64,000 nt of DNA from Halichoerus grypus (GCF_964656455.1 NC_135719.1:7047163-7111162); one strand, 5' to 3'. Positions 20,901 through 31,740 are shown, counted from the stretch's first letter. Notes: generated by a model not told the origin, from the sequence alone. Numbers and translations: made by a program.

Positions 20901-23900
20901 TTGGAAGTGTGTCGTTAATGGGAACTTTGAAATCGATAAAAATTTCACCTAGAAAGAATTTTAGATCAGGTGAGAGACTTTGTCCCACTGAGATTTTAAA
21001 ACTTTCTTTTCTTTTCTTTCTTTCTTTTTAATATAGCATGTTGGTCTTATTGATGGTAGAAGAAATAGTTCTTTCACTTGTAAAAAGTGTTTGCTTTCTT
21101 GAACTCCATATTTTTTTTCCATCCTTTGTGTGGGTTGAATTTTTTTCCTCCTAAAATCTACTTTTTCACTCGCTAAATAATAATATCCACCACAGTGGCT
21201 GCTGCTTCTGAAGGGAAAGCATGAGGTCTGACAACAGGATTTGATCTGGAAATTTTAGTCAATGGCTCCTTCATAAAGACTCTGCTTGGTCTTAGCTCCA
21301 AGCCTGGGGAGGTTGGTAAAACTGTTGGGTTGGCTGAGTAGATCCTCTTGTTTGGCCTTTACCTCCTCTGCGGAACTCAAGAGTTTGGTTGTAGGTCCTT
21401 CCTCCTCTCGTGCCTCTCTTTGAGCAGGTCGGTGTTGCGTAAGTGTGCTTCTTCGTGGTTTCCTCATTCAGCAAATTTAACAACTGCTCTTGTACCTGAA
21501 AAATGGAGAGCTTCAATTTCTGCTCAGTAAACCTTGTTGTCTCCCCAGCAAAGTACAGAATGTTCATTTTCAGGTTTCCACAGTTTGGCATATTACATAG
21601 GAATAGATAATTCTAGTACCTTCTTGGGTTTAATTGGCCCACATCTTCCCTTGAGCCCATGATTGTAAGATTTTATTGTCGTGGGTAGCCATCGTGGGTC
21701 CTACTCACCTTCTCTTTAGTGGCATTTCTGTCTCTGGAACACGAGTGGAACAGTTCAGACAGGATTCCAATCATCAGTATTTACAGTAAAATGTTTTTCA
21801 GTTTTTACACCACTGAAAGCTTCATTATTTATTGTTCATAAAAATGATCATGATTTGCTGTTTGGCTTTATCTTTTGCCATGTTTTTGATTAATTTAATA
21901 TATGGATTATTTGAGGAAGTGGATTTTATTTCACCTCTTCGTAGGATGGATCTTTTCCTGATCTGCTCTGCATAGAGTTATCCTTTTTTTTTTTTAAGCA
22001 ACATCATTGTGCTGAGAACTTAAAAGACATGAAGTGTGTTTAGTTCTTTCATATCTGGAATATGGCCTTTCACTCATGATTCTCTCTTTAGCCCATACTT
22101 CAGATCCTGAAGAAGTACTTGGTCTCTCAGAATGTCTCTGTCTAGGTAATCCACTGCCTTCTAAAATTGACTTTGACTTTTGAGTGTCTCTTTGAAAATG
22201 AGGACATTTTTCATTTTTTGGCAGTCTGGTGTCATTTTGAGGAAGATTTCTTGGTGACTCAGTATTTGACAATCTGTTATCTCTGATAAAGCTGTTTCTG
22301 CTGTGATTTAGGTTCTGCCCCAGGGCCCAGCACAGGGGCCGCCACCTGGAAAGTGCCTAGAGGCTTATTTGCTTATCTTAAAATGGTTGGCTTGAGGGGC
22401 ACGCATTCAATTCAACACACATCTCGGGGTCTGCTAAAATACCCTCTGGGGATGCGGGCTGGCAGGCACCATCCCTGTGCTCTCCCTGTCCCTTGCCGAG
22501 ATTGAAAAATTTAGTGTGTACTTTCAAAATGGACAATCCTACCACTCTCAGCCTGCACCTCTTCTTATCCTTGCAGCCTTGCTTACTGGCCTGACGCTTA
22601 ATACATTTACCCAACTAGAAACCTCGGAGTTATCTTTGACCTCATTCTGACATCCCGAAGTTCTCGAGTCCTGCCTGGTCTGTTCTCAGTATTTCTTTCT
22701 TTATTCCCACAGTGGTAGCTGTCACCCTTTTTGCTTCTCACCAGATCATGTTTTCTCATCCGTGGCACTGTTGACATTTGGGGCCAGGGAATTCTTTGTG
22801 GGGGCTGTTCTGAGCATTATAGGATGGTTGACAGCATCTCTGGCCTCTACCCACTAGATGCCAGTAGCGCTAGCCCATTCCCACTCCCCCTAGTGTAACA
22901 ACCAAAAATGTCCCTAGACATGGCCAGATACTACCTGGGGAGTGAAGTCACAGTGGTTGAGAACCATGGCACTGGACCTTTGAAGTGGATGCTAAATAAG
23001 TTCCCTTTGCTTTCATGTCATGCCCCTCAGTGCTTCCAGAATGACCTTTCAAACACTTCTCTGCCTAGAAGGTTTCCCATAAAAGTTCAGACTTTCAAGC
23101 ATGACCTACAAATCCATTTGCTCTGGTCCTGAGCTTGCCAGTCTCCCATCTGACCACATATTGACGTATAGTCTGAGTTCCAACCTAGCAGACCTTCTTC
23201 ATTCCTCCAGTAATGTGGTCATTCATGCATCTCTTCTGTGGCATCCTGGCCTCTGACTGGAACAGTTTACTCCTCCTTGGTCTGACTACTCAGTTTTGAA
23301 GACTGAGCTTGTACATTTTACCTTCTGTGCTGGGACCTTCTCCAGGCCTCCAGGTAGACAGAGCTACTCCTCCCTCTAGGTTCCCATAACCTTTATGCAG
23401 CAAACATTTACTCCGAGCCTCCCGTTTGCTGGATACTGTCCAGGCAGTGGCGTCACCATGATGAACAGGACACTACCCCTGTCCTGTGGGAGCTTACATT
23501 CTAGTGGAGAACACGCTCTTTCACTTACTCCATTGCCTGTAATCTGTGTATTGACACATTTCTCCCCCCCAGCTAGAATTTTGACTCCCTTAAAGGTACG
23601 GGCAGTATCATCCCCGTCATCCCAGCTCTCAGCCTGGTTCACAGTAGATGCCCGCTGAGTGTTTATTGAGCATGTAGATTTGGCAGTATCGACAGCGCTC
23701 TACTGGCCCTTTGTCACCAGCACGAGCATCTGCTAACGAAGCAGCAGCACGGAGTGCCCCCTTGCTCCTTCCCCACGAGGGCCCCGTGTGGCCTGCAAGA
23801 GCGGGAGCGAGACAGAATGGAGTGGGTGGGGATCTTCGCGGTTCTCCCACGGCCTCAGCTGTCCCTGAGGAGGTGGCATGTGGGTTTCTCACCGGGATCA

Positions 23901-26900
23901 CTGTTCAGATGCCCAGCTTCCCTCACACATACATGATGGATGCTCTGCTCTCCCTCCCGTGTGCCACGTGGAAAGGGCTTCCACCTCGGAACTCACTGTC
24001 CTCCTTGTAACGTTCCTGCTGTAATAAATAGGCATGAGAGGAAACCTACGAACGACATACCACTGTTAAACAGGTGCATAACAAAGAAAACATGTTGATT
24101 TATTGCAAAGTTATTAAAACGGCAAATAATAGAAAATAATTAAAATGGCCAAGAGAAGCTCAAGAAATGTAAAAATGTGTGTGTGTGTATGTGTATGTGT
24201 GTATATATACATACATGTAAAAGAGTCCATTTATTTCCTCCCCGTTGGCACCTCACTCCCAAGTCCTGCAAGATGGAATTCCTCGAGGTGGAATTAATGG
24301 TCAAGGATGAACACATTGAAGTTTTCCACGGGTACTGTCCAGTTGTCCTGCAGAATGTACATACCCGTTTGTCTAGACCCCACCGACACGTGGACTTGTC
24401 TCTTTAGTTTTTGCCTATCTAGTTAGTACAAAATGATCTCTTTTGGATTAGCATTTTCCTGATTGTTAATGAGATTGACCATATTTTCATGTGTTTACTG
24501 GCTACTTGCATTTCTTTGTGATTCTTTACCCGGTTTGTAATAAACTATTTTTTCTTCTTGATTTGACTATATTTTTTAACTTTTTTTTCCAGATTATAGA
24601 AAAATAAGTATATATTCAGTGAAATGAGGAGAAAATTCAGGAAAGTATAAAGCCAGTGTAATTCCACCACTCACAGATACCCCCTATTGGCATTTTGTGT
24701 TGTAGGTGAGCTCACATATATCACTTCCTCTTCTGAGGCCAATAGTGGTTTTTTTGTTTCTTGTTTTTTTTTGTATTGAGAGAAGCAATTCGTTATATAT
24801 GGTGAAAAGAAAATTATCAAAACAGTGTCTAGTAAATGTAATACAGGGTGAGAAGTAATTTTCCTGTTTCAGAGACATCCCCTGTTAACAGTTTTTGGTG
24901 TATCCTTTTATTTTTTATTTATTTAATTTTTTTGGTATATCCTTTTAGAAATTGCAAGTACATACATACTTCATCTGATTTTTCTCCCCCACATAGTAGG
25001 AGCATGGTTATATACCTTCATTTCTCTTCTATGCAGCTTTTAAGCATCTTTGTCTATCAGCATGTGAAGCCATACCTTAACGCTTTCTAACCCCAGCATA
25101 TGATTTCATAATACACGTGTACTGCATTCACTTCACCAGTCTGTTGCTTTTACAAGTAAGCTGTAATGAGCGTCCTTGCGTAGTCACCTTTGTGCATGCG
25201 GGCAGAGAAATGTATCTGGGAGGATCAAGTTCTAGAAGCAGAGTCACTGGATGAAAGGGTACACATAATTAAAATTGGTAATTTTTTTTTAAGATTTTAT
25301 TTATTTATTTATTTATTTGAGAGAGAGAATGAGAGAGAGAGCTCATGAGAGTAGGGGAGGGTCAGAGGGAGAAGCAGACACTCCGCTGAGCAGGGAGCCC
25401 GATGCGGGACTCGATCTCGGGTCTCGAGGATCATGATCTGAGCTGAAGGCAGTCGCTTAACCAGCCGAGACCCAGGCGCCCTAAAATTGGTAACTCTTGC
25501 CAAAGATAGTGGTTCACACTAATTTCTCCCCCTCCCGATGGTGTGAGAGTGCCCATTTTTCTCTTGTCCTTGACAGGCAGTGGACAGCTCCCAAGTTTTG
25601 GGACTTCAGTAATGACATGTTGTTGTTTGAATTTATGTTTCTTTAGTTGTTAATAAGATTGAGCACCTTTTAATGAGTTTATAGGTCAGCGGTATTTATT
25701 TTTCTGTGAACTCCTTCTTCATATGCTTAGTTCACTTTTCTTGTAGATTTGTTGGCTTTTTCCTCGGTACTTCTTACACCCGAAGACACCCTTCCTTTGT
25801 GGAGTGTGTTGAAAATATTTTTCTTAGTGTGCCATTTTGCCTTTGACTCTTATGCTTCGTTTTTCCTTGTAGAAAGATTTAGTTTTATGTAGTTTTTTCT
25901 TTTTTTTTTTTTAAAGATTTTATTTATTTGACAGAGAGACAGCGAGAGAGGGAACACAAGCAGGGGGAGTGGGAGGGGGAGAAGCAGGCTTCCGGCCGAG
26001 CAGGGAGCCCGATGCGGGGCTTGATCCCAGGACCCTGGGATCATGACCTGAGCCGAAGGCAGACGCTTAACGACTGAGCCACCCAGGCGCCCCAATAGTT
26101 TTTTCTTTTATGGATTTTTAAAATTTTGTGTCTTGGTGAGGGCTTTCCCTCTCAAAAATTATACGGAAAGTGTCCCACATTTTTTTCTAGTACTCTTTCG
26201 GTTTTTTTTTTTTTCCTTTAATGAAAAACTTGAAAATACAGAAAAATTCAGAAAAGATTAAACATCCATGAAACCACCATCCAGAATACACAGTCTTTTT
26301 ACAAAAGTGAAATTTCTGTTGTTAAATCTTTGATCCGTGTGGTATCATTTTTGATGTGAGGACTGAGGTTGGTGGAATCCAGCTTTATTTTTCCTGTTTA
26401 GCTAGCTGGCTCTCCAAATGCTGTCATTCATCTGTCCTTTCCCCTTTCCTTTGAAATGGCTCGGTTGCTGTTAACCCTTTGTTATAGATCTAGATAATAT
26501 CCAGCCATCTGTCTTTGTCTTTTAACTTTGGTTACAATGTTTTCACCCCACAGAAGTCAAATTGGGTCCTTTTTATGCTTTTCAAATGACACTCCCTTTG
26601 AAAGGTTAATGAGCTTTGCTTTACAGATACTAAGTGTCTTGGTCCTTCATCAGCAGACGGTGGCTGAGCTGAGTCTAGAAGCTTGGTGCTCTGATTCCAG
26701 GTAGTGGTCTCTGAATGGCATCGCTGACTGCAGTCTGAGAGCAGTAGCTTGGCACATGGGATGGACCCAGTGAATCTAGAGCCCGTGAGCCCATGGATGG
26801 AGAGGGGGACAGGCTCTTCAGGAATGACCCTCATCCTCACTCTCAGGGATTGCTTTACCTCGCGCTGGAAATGGCTCTCACAGAGACCCCCAGTGATTTG

Positions 26901-27213
26901 GGGAGCCAGAGTAAACAGGTGGGTGCATCCTCATCTTCCAAATGTTCCCCTCTTCCCTTCAGAAAACAACCTGGAAGCCAAGTTCCTGGGAAATGCCCCC
27001 TGTGGCCACTACAAGTTCAAGTTCCCTCAAGCTATGCGGACAGAGAGTAGCCTCGGGGCCAAAGTATTCTTCTTCAAAGCACTGCTATTAACTGGAGACT
27101 TCTCCCAGACCGGGAAGAAGGGCCGTCATGTCTGGGTCTGTAAGGAGGAGCTGGGTGACTATTTGAAACCGAAGTACCTGGCCCCGGTTAGGAGATTTCT
27201 CTTGGACCTCTGA
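17733..27213 (+). CDS. MRPL46: Mitochondrial ribosomal protein L46 (mL46), whole coding span
   Basis: Coding exons are 17733-17960, 19456-19645, 20635-20808 and 26963-27213. Joined they give 843 nt, 280 residues plus stop, against 279 in human. mL46 is a Nudix-fold protein of the large mitoribosomal subunit, located at the central protuberance in mammalian structures; it is not expected to be a working Nudix hydrolase. The N-terminal ~40 residues are Arg-rich without acidic residues, fitting a matrix presequence. Recognisable blocks are [14 protein letters not shown] (exon 1), [20 protein letters not shown] (exon 2), [20 protein letters not shown] (exon 3, the Nudix-like core) and [20 protein letters not shown] (exon 4). 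All introns are GT-AG and in frame. The gene shares its promoter with MRPS11. Confidence 0.97.
18020..18165 (+). repeat. MIR element in MRPL46 intron 1
   Basis: Contains the MIR core GTGACCTTGGGCAAGTCACT (18057-18076) followed by 'tctctgaacttcag' and ends in 'ggcgttcaataagtttgtt'. Sense to MRPL46. Confidence 0.75.
18166..19093. other. MRPL46 intron 1, remainder
   Basis: Carries text like 'agacactgtgttaagtgcta' and 'aaggaagtgatatttaaatt', reminiscent of widely repeated old mammalian sequence, but I cannot assign a family. No exon seen. Confidence 0.4.
19100..19308 (-). repeat. CAN-SINE in MRPL46 intron 1
   Basis: Antisense CAN-SINE with a long T-run at 19104-19119, TTTATTTATTTATTTGACAGAG, and the CACCCAGGCGCCCC head. 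It ends only about 150 bp before exon 2. Flanks are T-rich so the target-site duplication is unclear. Confidence 0.92.
19456..19645 (+). CDS. MRPL46: MRPL46 coding exon 2
   Basis: Acceptor TTTTCCCAG, then [20 protein letters not shown]. It contains an acidic run (YDEEEDEQ) and ends ...GARIT plus one base. The donor GTTTGT departs from consensus at +3 and +4, so this is the weakest splice site of the gene. Confidence 0.93.
19815..20061 (-). repeat. CAN-SINE with 15-bp target-site duplication, MRPL46 intron 2
   Basis: Antisense CAN-SINE body 19830-20046 between perfect copies of CTAATATAATTTTTA (19815-19829 and 20047-20061). The clean duplication suggests a comparatively young insertion. Confidence 0.94.
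20255..20350 (-). repeat. MIR fragment in MRPL46 intron 2
   Basis: Antisense MIR-like order: 'tttcacagatggagactgaa', 'gaacagagaaagtggggcca', 'tcaaagccagtgaagtag'. Diverged. Confidence 0.45.
20635..20808 (+). CDS. MRPL46: MRPL46 coding exon 3
   Basis: Acceptor CTTTTCACAG, then [20 protein letters not shown] and the Nudix-like [20 protein letters not shown], ending at GTGAGT. 174 nt, phase 1 at both borders. Two further AGs 32-40 bases upstream of the acceptor are possible cryptic sites. Confidence 0.94.
21230..22320 (-). pseudogene. Possible decayed processed pseudogene, source gene not identified
   Basis: On the minus strand two separate stretches read like real protein in adjoining frames. 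One (22320-22000) includes [20 protein letters not shown] and [17 protein letters not shown]. The other (21560-21255) includes [20 protein letters not shown], then after a frame change [20 protein letters not shown] and a terminal [12 protein letters not shown] with stop. Composition (K, E, Q, S rich) is typical of coiled-coil or disordered nuclear proteins and differs from random intron frames here. The middle (21600-22000) is frame-broken and holds an A-run at the 22000 side. I cannot name the parent gene. It could also be unrelated chance reading frames. Confidence 0.4.
22620..23380 (+). repeat. LINE L2 remnant with nested MER20, MRPL46 intron 3
   Basis: L2-style text before and after a MER20 (22750-22970): 'cctcggagttatctttgacc' ahead of it, and 'tgacctacaaatccatttgc', 'ggcatcctggcctctgactg' behind it. 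Sense to MRPL46. Confidence 0.55.
22750..22970 (-). repeat. MER20 DNA transposon in MRPL46 intron 3
   Basis: Antisense MER20: 'tgttgacatttggggccagg', 'ctggcctctacccactagat', 'aacaaccaaaaatgtcccta', and terminal 'gtggttgagaacca'. Same family and orientation as the copy at 14267-14481. Confidence 0.78.
23381..24169. other. MRPL46 intron 3, unassigned part
   Basis: Starts with old-repeat-like text ('tatgcagcaaacatttactc', 'ggagcttacattctagtgga') and then unique-looking GC-rich sequence. No exon found. Confidence 0.4.
24176..24212 (+). repeat. (TG)n/(TA)n microsatellite
   Basis: TGTGTGTGTGTATGTGTATG followed by a short TA run and ATACATACATG. Imperfect. Confidence 0.8.
25270..25493 (-). repeat. 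CAN-SINE with 12-bp target-site duplication, MRPL46 intron 3
   Basis: Antisense CAN-SINE 25282-25481 flanked by TAAAATTGGTAA at 25270-25281 and 25482-25493. Its head reads CCGAGACCCAGGCGCC, with the usual GAGCCAC reduced. Confidence 0.92.
25890..26110 (-). repeat. CAN-SINE with target-site duplication, MRPL46 intron 3
   Basis: Antisense CAN-SINE about 25905-26095. TAGTTTTTTCTTTT precedes it and recurs directly behind it at 26096-26109. Confidence 0.92.
26501..26962. other. MRPL46 intron 3, 3' end
   Basis: Unique-looking sequence leading to the exon 4 acceptor. No other exon recognised. Confidence 0.4.
26963..27213 (+). CDS. MRPL46: MRPL46 coding exon 4 with stop codon
   Basis: Acceptor CCCTTCAG, then [20 protein letters not shown] and the conserved C-terminal [18 protein letters not shown], with TGA at 27211-27213. 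It lies 6.15 kb from exon 3, the longest intron of the gene. Confidence 0.96.
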
Positions 27214-27328
27214 TGGGCGGGGCCGCCAGTGGACAATCCTCGACCAGGCCTGTGGTCGGGACCTCGAGGACATTATGTGCTTGTCCCGTCTTTGCAGGGA
27301 ACAGCACGCAGCCAACTAAATTCAGAGA

Positions 27329-27334
27329 AATAAA
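27329..27334 (+). promoter_or_regulatory. MRPL46: MRPL46 polyadenylation signal
   Basis: AATAAA 116 nt after the stop codon, followed within 15-30 nt by a GT-rich stretch (TGTGTGGGTCT), the usual downstream element. The 3' UTR is therefore about 130-140 nt. Confidence 0.85.
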
Positions 27335-27677
27335 CGAGTTTATCACTGTGTGGGTCTCGGCTGATTTTGTCCTTTGAGGACGACTGGCTTTTCCCTGTGT
27401 AGAGAGAGCCGTCTCTTAGGGTGATTTCCCTTGTTTCCAGGCTGAGAGTTGAGTGTTGCATTACTTCATAGTGAATCAGTTAGCTTCCTGGACCCAGAAA
27501 GAGAGAACCGAAGGAAATGAATTGACCTTCTAAAAACCCCGAGTTCTGTGAAAGCTTCTAGGCTCATGCAAAGAAACTAGTTCTATGCAGTTCCTTAGCC
27601 ATTAGCCATTTTGTGTTTTCCTCACTTTGTATTTGATATGAAAGTGTATCTGCCTAGCCTAGGAAAATTTCTTCCTT
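27335..27677. other. MRPL46 downstream flank, nothing recognised
   Basis: Short intergenic stretch after the MRPL46 poly(A) signal without identifiable features. Confidence 0.4.
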
Positions 27678-27911
27678 TTTTTCTTCTCTTTCCTTTTTTT
27701 TTAGATTTTATTTTTATGAGAGAGAGAAAGAGAGAGCACGTGCGCATGCAGGAGTGGGGGGATTGCAGAGGGAGAGGGAGAAGCAGATTCTCCACTGAGC
27801 AGGGAGCCCGATGTGGGGCTCGATCCCAGGACCCTGAGATCATGACCTGAGCTGAAGGCAGGTGCTTAACTGACTGAGCCACTCAGGTTCCCTCTTTTCT
27901 TCTCTTTCTTG
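27678..27911 (-). repeat. CAN-SINE
   Basis: Antisense CAN-SINE about 27695-27892 with a diverged head (GCCACTCAGGTTCCC). The flanks TTTTCTTCTCTTTC are repeated on both sides and look like its target-site duplication. The divergence suggests it is older than neighbours. Confidence 0.88.
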
Positions 27912-27999
27912 TTTTTTTTTTCTTTCATTCTTTTTTAATTTTTAAGCAATTTTTAAACAATTTAGTCCTATCTGTTTTGAAACAATTGTGTGAAATAAA

Positions 28000-28210
28000 C
28001 AGGCTCCGATTGTCCCCTCCATTTTACAAATGGGGAAATCATGGCTAGATGGGACTCAGCTAAGAGTCTGACGTCACTGATGGCACAGGAGGAGAAGGCT
28101 GATCTCTTGCTTCTGGGCTGGGGCTCTCGATCCCCCTGCATTGCTTGAGTCATCACTGGTCCCAGTGCCTGGCACGCGGAAGGCACTCAGTGAACATTTG
28201 CTAAATGAGT
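28000..28210. repeat. MIR-type fragments
   Basis: 'tccattttacaaatggggaa' near 28018 and 'agtgcctggcacgcggaagg' plus 'tgaacatttgctaaatgagt' at 28163-28210 are the familiar MIR/L2 3' motifs. Extent uncertain. Confidence 0.4.
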
Positions 28211-28679
28211 GGAAGGGAGGGCGGGTCTCAGGCATGCCTCCGTCTGCACAGGATAGTCGTTCCAGTAGCCAGGCTGCATCTTGGATCCCAGCTTCCTGGT
28301 TTCCTCAGACAGCTGGGCTGTGTGATGTAAGCTGGTGAAATGGGTTTTCTGTTTCTGCTTCTGATGTAGCCTTGTGTTCTCACTCAGGGTCGGGGAAGTT
28401 GCTTTCTGTGATCGAACTTGAGGTGCCTAGTCCTGATATGTCCTCCTTGCCCTGAACCTCATTGCAGTGGGGAGATGTCCCCGAGCTGAGGCTTGCTGAT
28501 TTCACAGGCAGTCGTGCTGCCCCGGGAGTGAAACATGGGTGCTAGGAGAGGGCAGACATAGGACCAGGGGTGCTTTTCTCTTTCTGGGTTTTGGGGTGAG
28601 TTGTAGACGTGAACTATGCTGCATATTCGCCTCAGGGACCTCCAGTCTAGAAGGGAAGGAATCACCAGAGTGAGGTGGA

Positions 28680-29515
28680 GACTATATTCAAGACTGATAG
28701 TGTGATTGATAGTAAGAAATATATATTTGGTCTCTGTACCCGTTCCTTGCACAAAACTCCTAAAACCTGTGGAATTTCCTGTGCTGAGAGCAATCAAGGT
28801 GTTTTTCATTATGTTTACGAGGCGAGTTTTAGAAAGCCCCTTGGTAACCTAAGGATTGGGGCTGGTTGCCAGGGAAGTCAACCATGTGACTAGAGGGTTG
28901 GAACTTTCAGTCCAACCGCCTGACCTGGGAGGGGAGAGGGGCTAGAGATTGGGTTCAATCACCGATGGCCAATGATGGAATTAGTCTTGCCTATGAAATG
29001 AAGCCTTCATAAAAATACAAAAGGATGGGTGGACAGAGAGCTTCCTGGGTTGGTGACCCCTTGGGGATTTGGGGGGAGTGGCGTGCTCCAAGACAGCATG
29101 GAAGGTCTGCACCCTTCCCCCCTACCTTACCCTGCGTACCTCTTCCATCTGGCTGTTCCTGAGTTATGTCCTTTTATAATAAACTAGTATTCCAGTAAGT
29201 AACATGTTTCTCTGAGTTCTGTGAGCCATTCTAGCAAAGTATTTGAACCCAAGTTGGGGGTGGTCCTTGGAACGTCCGATTGAACCTGTTTTTCAGAAGC
29301 ACAGGTGCCTGGACAGGTGATTGGCATCTGATGGGTTGGGGGAGCAGGATGGGGGTGGGGGTATCTTGTAGGACTGAGCCCTTAACCTGTTGGATCTGAT
29401 GCTGTCTCCAGGTAGATGGTGTCAGAATTGAGCTGAATTGTAGGACACCCAGCTAGCATCTGAGAATTGCTTTTTGTGTGGGAAGAACTCACACATTGGA
29501 ATTGGTACCAGAATT
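28680..29515 (+). repeat. LTR-like ancient mammalian repeat, family not named
   Basis: A coherent 0.8-kb unit with LTR-like layout: 'ttggtctctgtacccgttcc', 'tggaatttcctgtgctgaga', 'tcaaccatgtgactagaggg', 'gccttcataaaaatacaaaa', a poly(A)-type TATAATAAAC near 29176, and 'gtgtcagaattgagctgaat' toward the 3' end. I recognise the block as a dispersed mammalian ERV-type LTR but cannot give its family. Non-coding. Confidence 0.5.
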
Positions 29516-30396
29516 AACGACTGTTTTTAAGATACTCTGTTTTGGTATAAAGTTGTTTCTTTAATGGGAAATAACATATACAATTGGTAAATAGAGAAAT
29601 GGTGTCAGAATAACCCGAAATTAGGTTAGTTCCTATAACATTTTCCCCAGAACATTAATATTTTGAAGTGATCAGGGACAGGATTGAATTACCTTAAGAA
29701 AAAGGCCGCAAATTTTATGGAAGTACCTTCCTTTATTATGACTAGAGGCTGGTTTCGTAGCTTCACAAATCCCTATTAGCGTCTCCACTGTGTTAGGCTG
29801 TCCAGGGAGATGGAGTGGAAAGAAAGATGCTGGGAAGGCACCACCCTCCCCTTTGTTTTACAGAATTGATGAAGAAGGTCCCTTTCTGGATCACGTTTTT
29901 TATTTTGATGGAACTAGTCTCTGTGTGTCAGGAAGAAGCATGAGCCCCAGGAGTAGAGGTGCAAGGGACCAGTGCACGTGGCCAGTGGGAGCTTAACTGC
30001 AGTAGCGTCACTGGGCTTGGTCCTGTTTTATTTGTGCTCTGGCCACAAAAATCCCATTGTTTCTGTGTGGTCTGCCCTAGCCCCCCTTTCCCAGAAGCCT
30101 TGTTATTTTTGGAGTGTGATTTTACAGAATGCAAGCTTTTTTGGCATTATGGTCAAAATGACTGTATATGCTGAATGCCAGCTCGAATCTTCCACTGGCT
30201 GCCAGACATGACCAAAAAATTGTTTCTAGTGTATCCTTTGGGGAGATCACTAGGGAACCAAGAGGTGATGTTCTCTGTGTTTCAGGGGATGGGCACCTTC
30301 CAAGAAGACGGTGGGAGGAAGAAAGAGTAAGGTGTGAGAGGTTGGAATTAGGACTTGTGGTTTGAGCATGCTTGTTCACCCTCAGAAGAAAATGCC

Positions 30397-30398
<2 letters not shown>
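29516..30398. other. Intergenic DNA, no gene recognised
   Basis: No named repeat, exon or RNA seen. Confidence 0.4.

Positions 30399-30433
<35 letters not shown>
30399..30433 (+). repeat. (TG)n microsatellite
   Basis: About 17 uninterrupted TG units. Confidence 0.95.
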
Positions 30434-30437
<4 letters not shown>

Positions 30438-30789
30438 GACATGTAAAACAGACTACCCAGCTCACTAGAAGCCTGCTCTAAAAGTTGAGCTCCCTCCTGG
30501 TCTTTGCCTTCCCAAGTGATTTCCAGTCACTTCTATTTTTTACCTTTGCTGGTAGTATGGAGAAAATAGTACCACTCTTACGAACTCGTTTTCCTGGTAG
30601 TTTCACCTCAGGAGACCCTCCTGCTGTGCCTTTTCTGCACCATGTATGTGCTTCTAGACCTAGCACTTTATAGGACAATGAGTTGTGTGGCTCCTACACC
30701 TAACTGAACTTCCAAATCCTAGGGCAGAGCCTGCTTCGGTGGCCACGCTTTAAAAAAAATACTTAAGTGAACCAGCCTCCTTCCCCCTG

Positions 30790-30855
30790 AGCCCTGAACT
30801 TGGGAGTCAGGAAACCTGGGTTTGAATTTGTTTTATGACCTTGGGCAAGTGTCAA
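30790..30855 (+). repeat. MIR fragment
   Basis: 'gggagtcaggaaacctgggt' followed by 'tgaccttgggcaagtgtcaa' is the MIR core. Confidence 0.6.
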
Positions 30856-31260
30856 CCTAGAAGGGATTCACCGAAAATTTAAGCAAACAGGTGTTTTATT
30901 TGGGCAATTAGTTCTGCCATTTGGGATACCCGGTCTCAGGCAAAAACCTCACTGTGCATCCTGAGGAAGACAAGGAAGGGATGGAGTGAAAAAGGCCAAA
31001 GGTCACAAGTACAGCTCTCATTCAGGTCCTCAATACAAAACGGATTGAAACTAGGTTAATGCAAATGAGGGATTGAATTGGCTCTTTTCAAAGTGAAGAA
31101 TGGAAATGATTCAGGGGTGGTGAGTAAGGGAAGTCCAGGCTGAAGGCTTGTAGCTGGCAAGAAGTTCCTAGTCCCCCCCCCCCCCCCACGCCCCCACCCC
31201 ATGAGGGATGAGGACGGGCCTAAGTTCCTCCACCCTTGTGGCCTCCCGACCCTATTTTAA
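30856..31260. other. Intergenic DNA with a C-run
   Basis: No gene seen. A pure run of about 15 C (31173-31187) lies in it. Confidence 0.5.
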
Positions 31261-31488
31261 AAGACATTCTCCGGGCAGTCGGTTGAGCCTCTGACTCTTG
31301 CTTTCGGCTCAGGTCATGATCTCAGGGTTGTGAGAGGGAGCCCCACGTGGTGCTCCGCACTCAGCACACAGTCTGCTTGTCCCTCTCCCTTTGCTCCTCC
31401 TGCCCCCGTCTCCCCCCGCCCCAACCCCACGCACGCACGCTCTCTCTCTCTCAAATGAATAAAATCTTTAAAAAAATAAGACATTCTC
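31261..31488 (+). repeat. CAN-SINE with 11-bp target-site duplication
   Basis: First plus-oriented CAN-SINE of the window, body 31272-31477, ending AAATGAATAAAATCTTTAAA. Flanked by AAGACATTCTC at 31261-31271 and 31478-31488. Confidence 0.92.
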
Positions 31489-31599
31489 TCAACTAGGCTT
31501 GCTTGCTCCATCCTGAAATCTCCTTTTACATAAGTCACTTGTACTGTCACTATTGGCCAAGCAGAGAAATGGTACCAGGGCCCCTACCTACAGCATACG

Positions 31600-31740
31600 T
31601 TTCTATCCAAACCAGTAGGGCAGGCATCATTAGCCCTAGTTCATAGGTGAGAACAGAGAGAGCTTAGTTAACTTGCTTAGGGTGACTCGCTAGTAAGCCG
31701 TGGGATCAGCATTTGAGCTCAGATCCGTGCACAAAGCTAG
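31600..31740 (-). repeat. MIR element
   Basis: Antisense MIR order: 'ggcaggcatcattagcccta', 'gagagagcttagttaacttg', 'gactcgctagtaagccgtgg', 'tttgagctcagatccgtgca'. Confidence 0.6.

Larger units (their letters stand above)
24170..26500 (-). repeat. Antisense L1M remnant interrupted by two CAN-SINEs, MRPL46 intron 3
   Basis: Old L1 3' half in antisense: 'attgttaatgagattgacca', 'ttctagaagcagagtcactg', 'gttaataagattgagcacct' and 'ttggtggaatccagctttat' follow the order found in other antisense L1M copies. It is split by SINEs at 25282-25481 and 25905-26095. A (TG)n-(TA)n stretch lies at 24176-24212. Confidence 0.6.
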
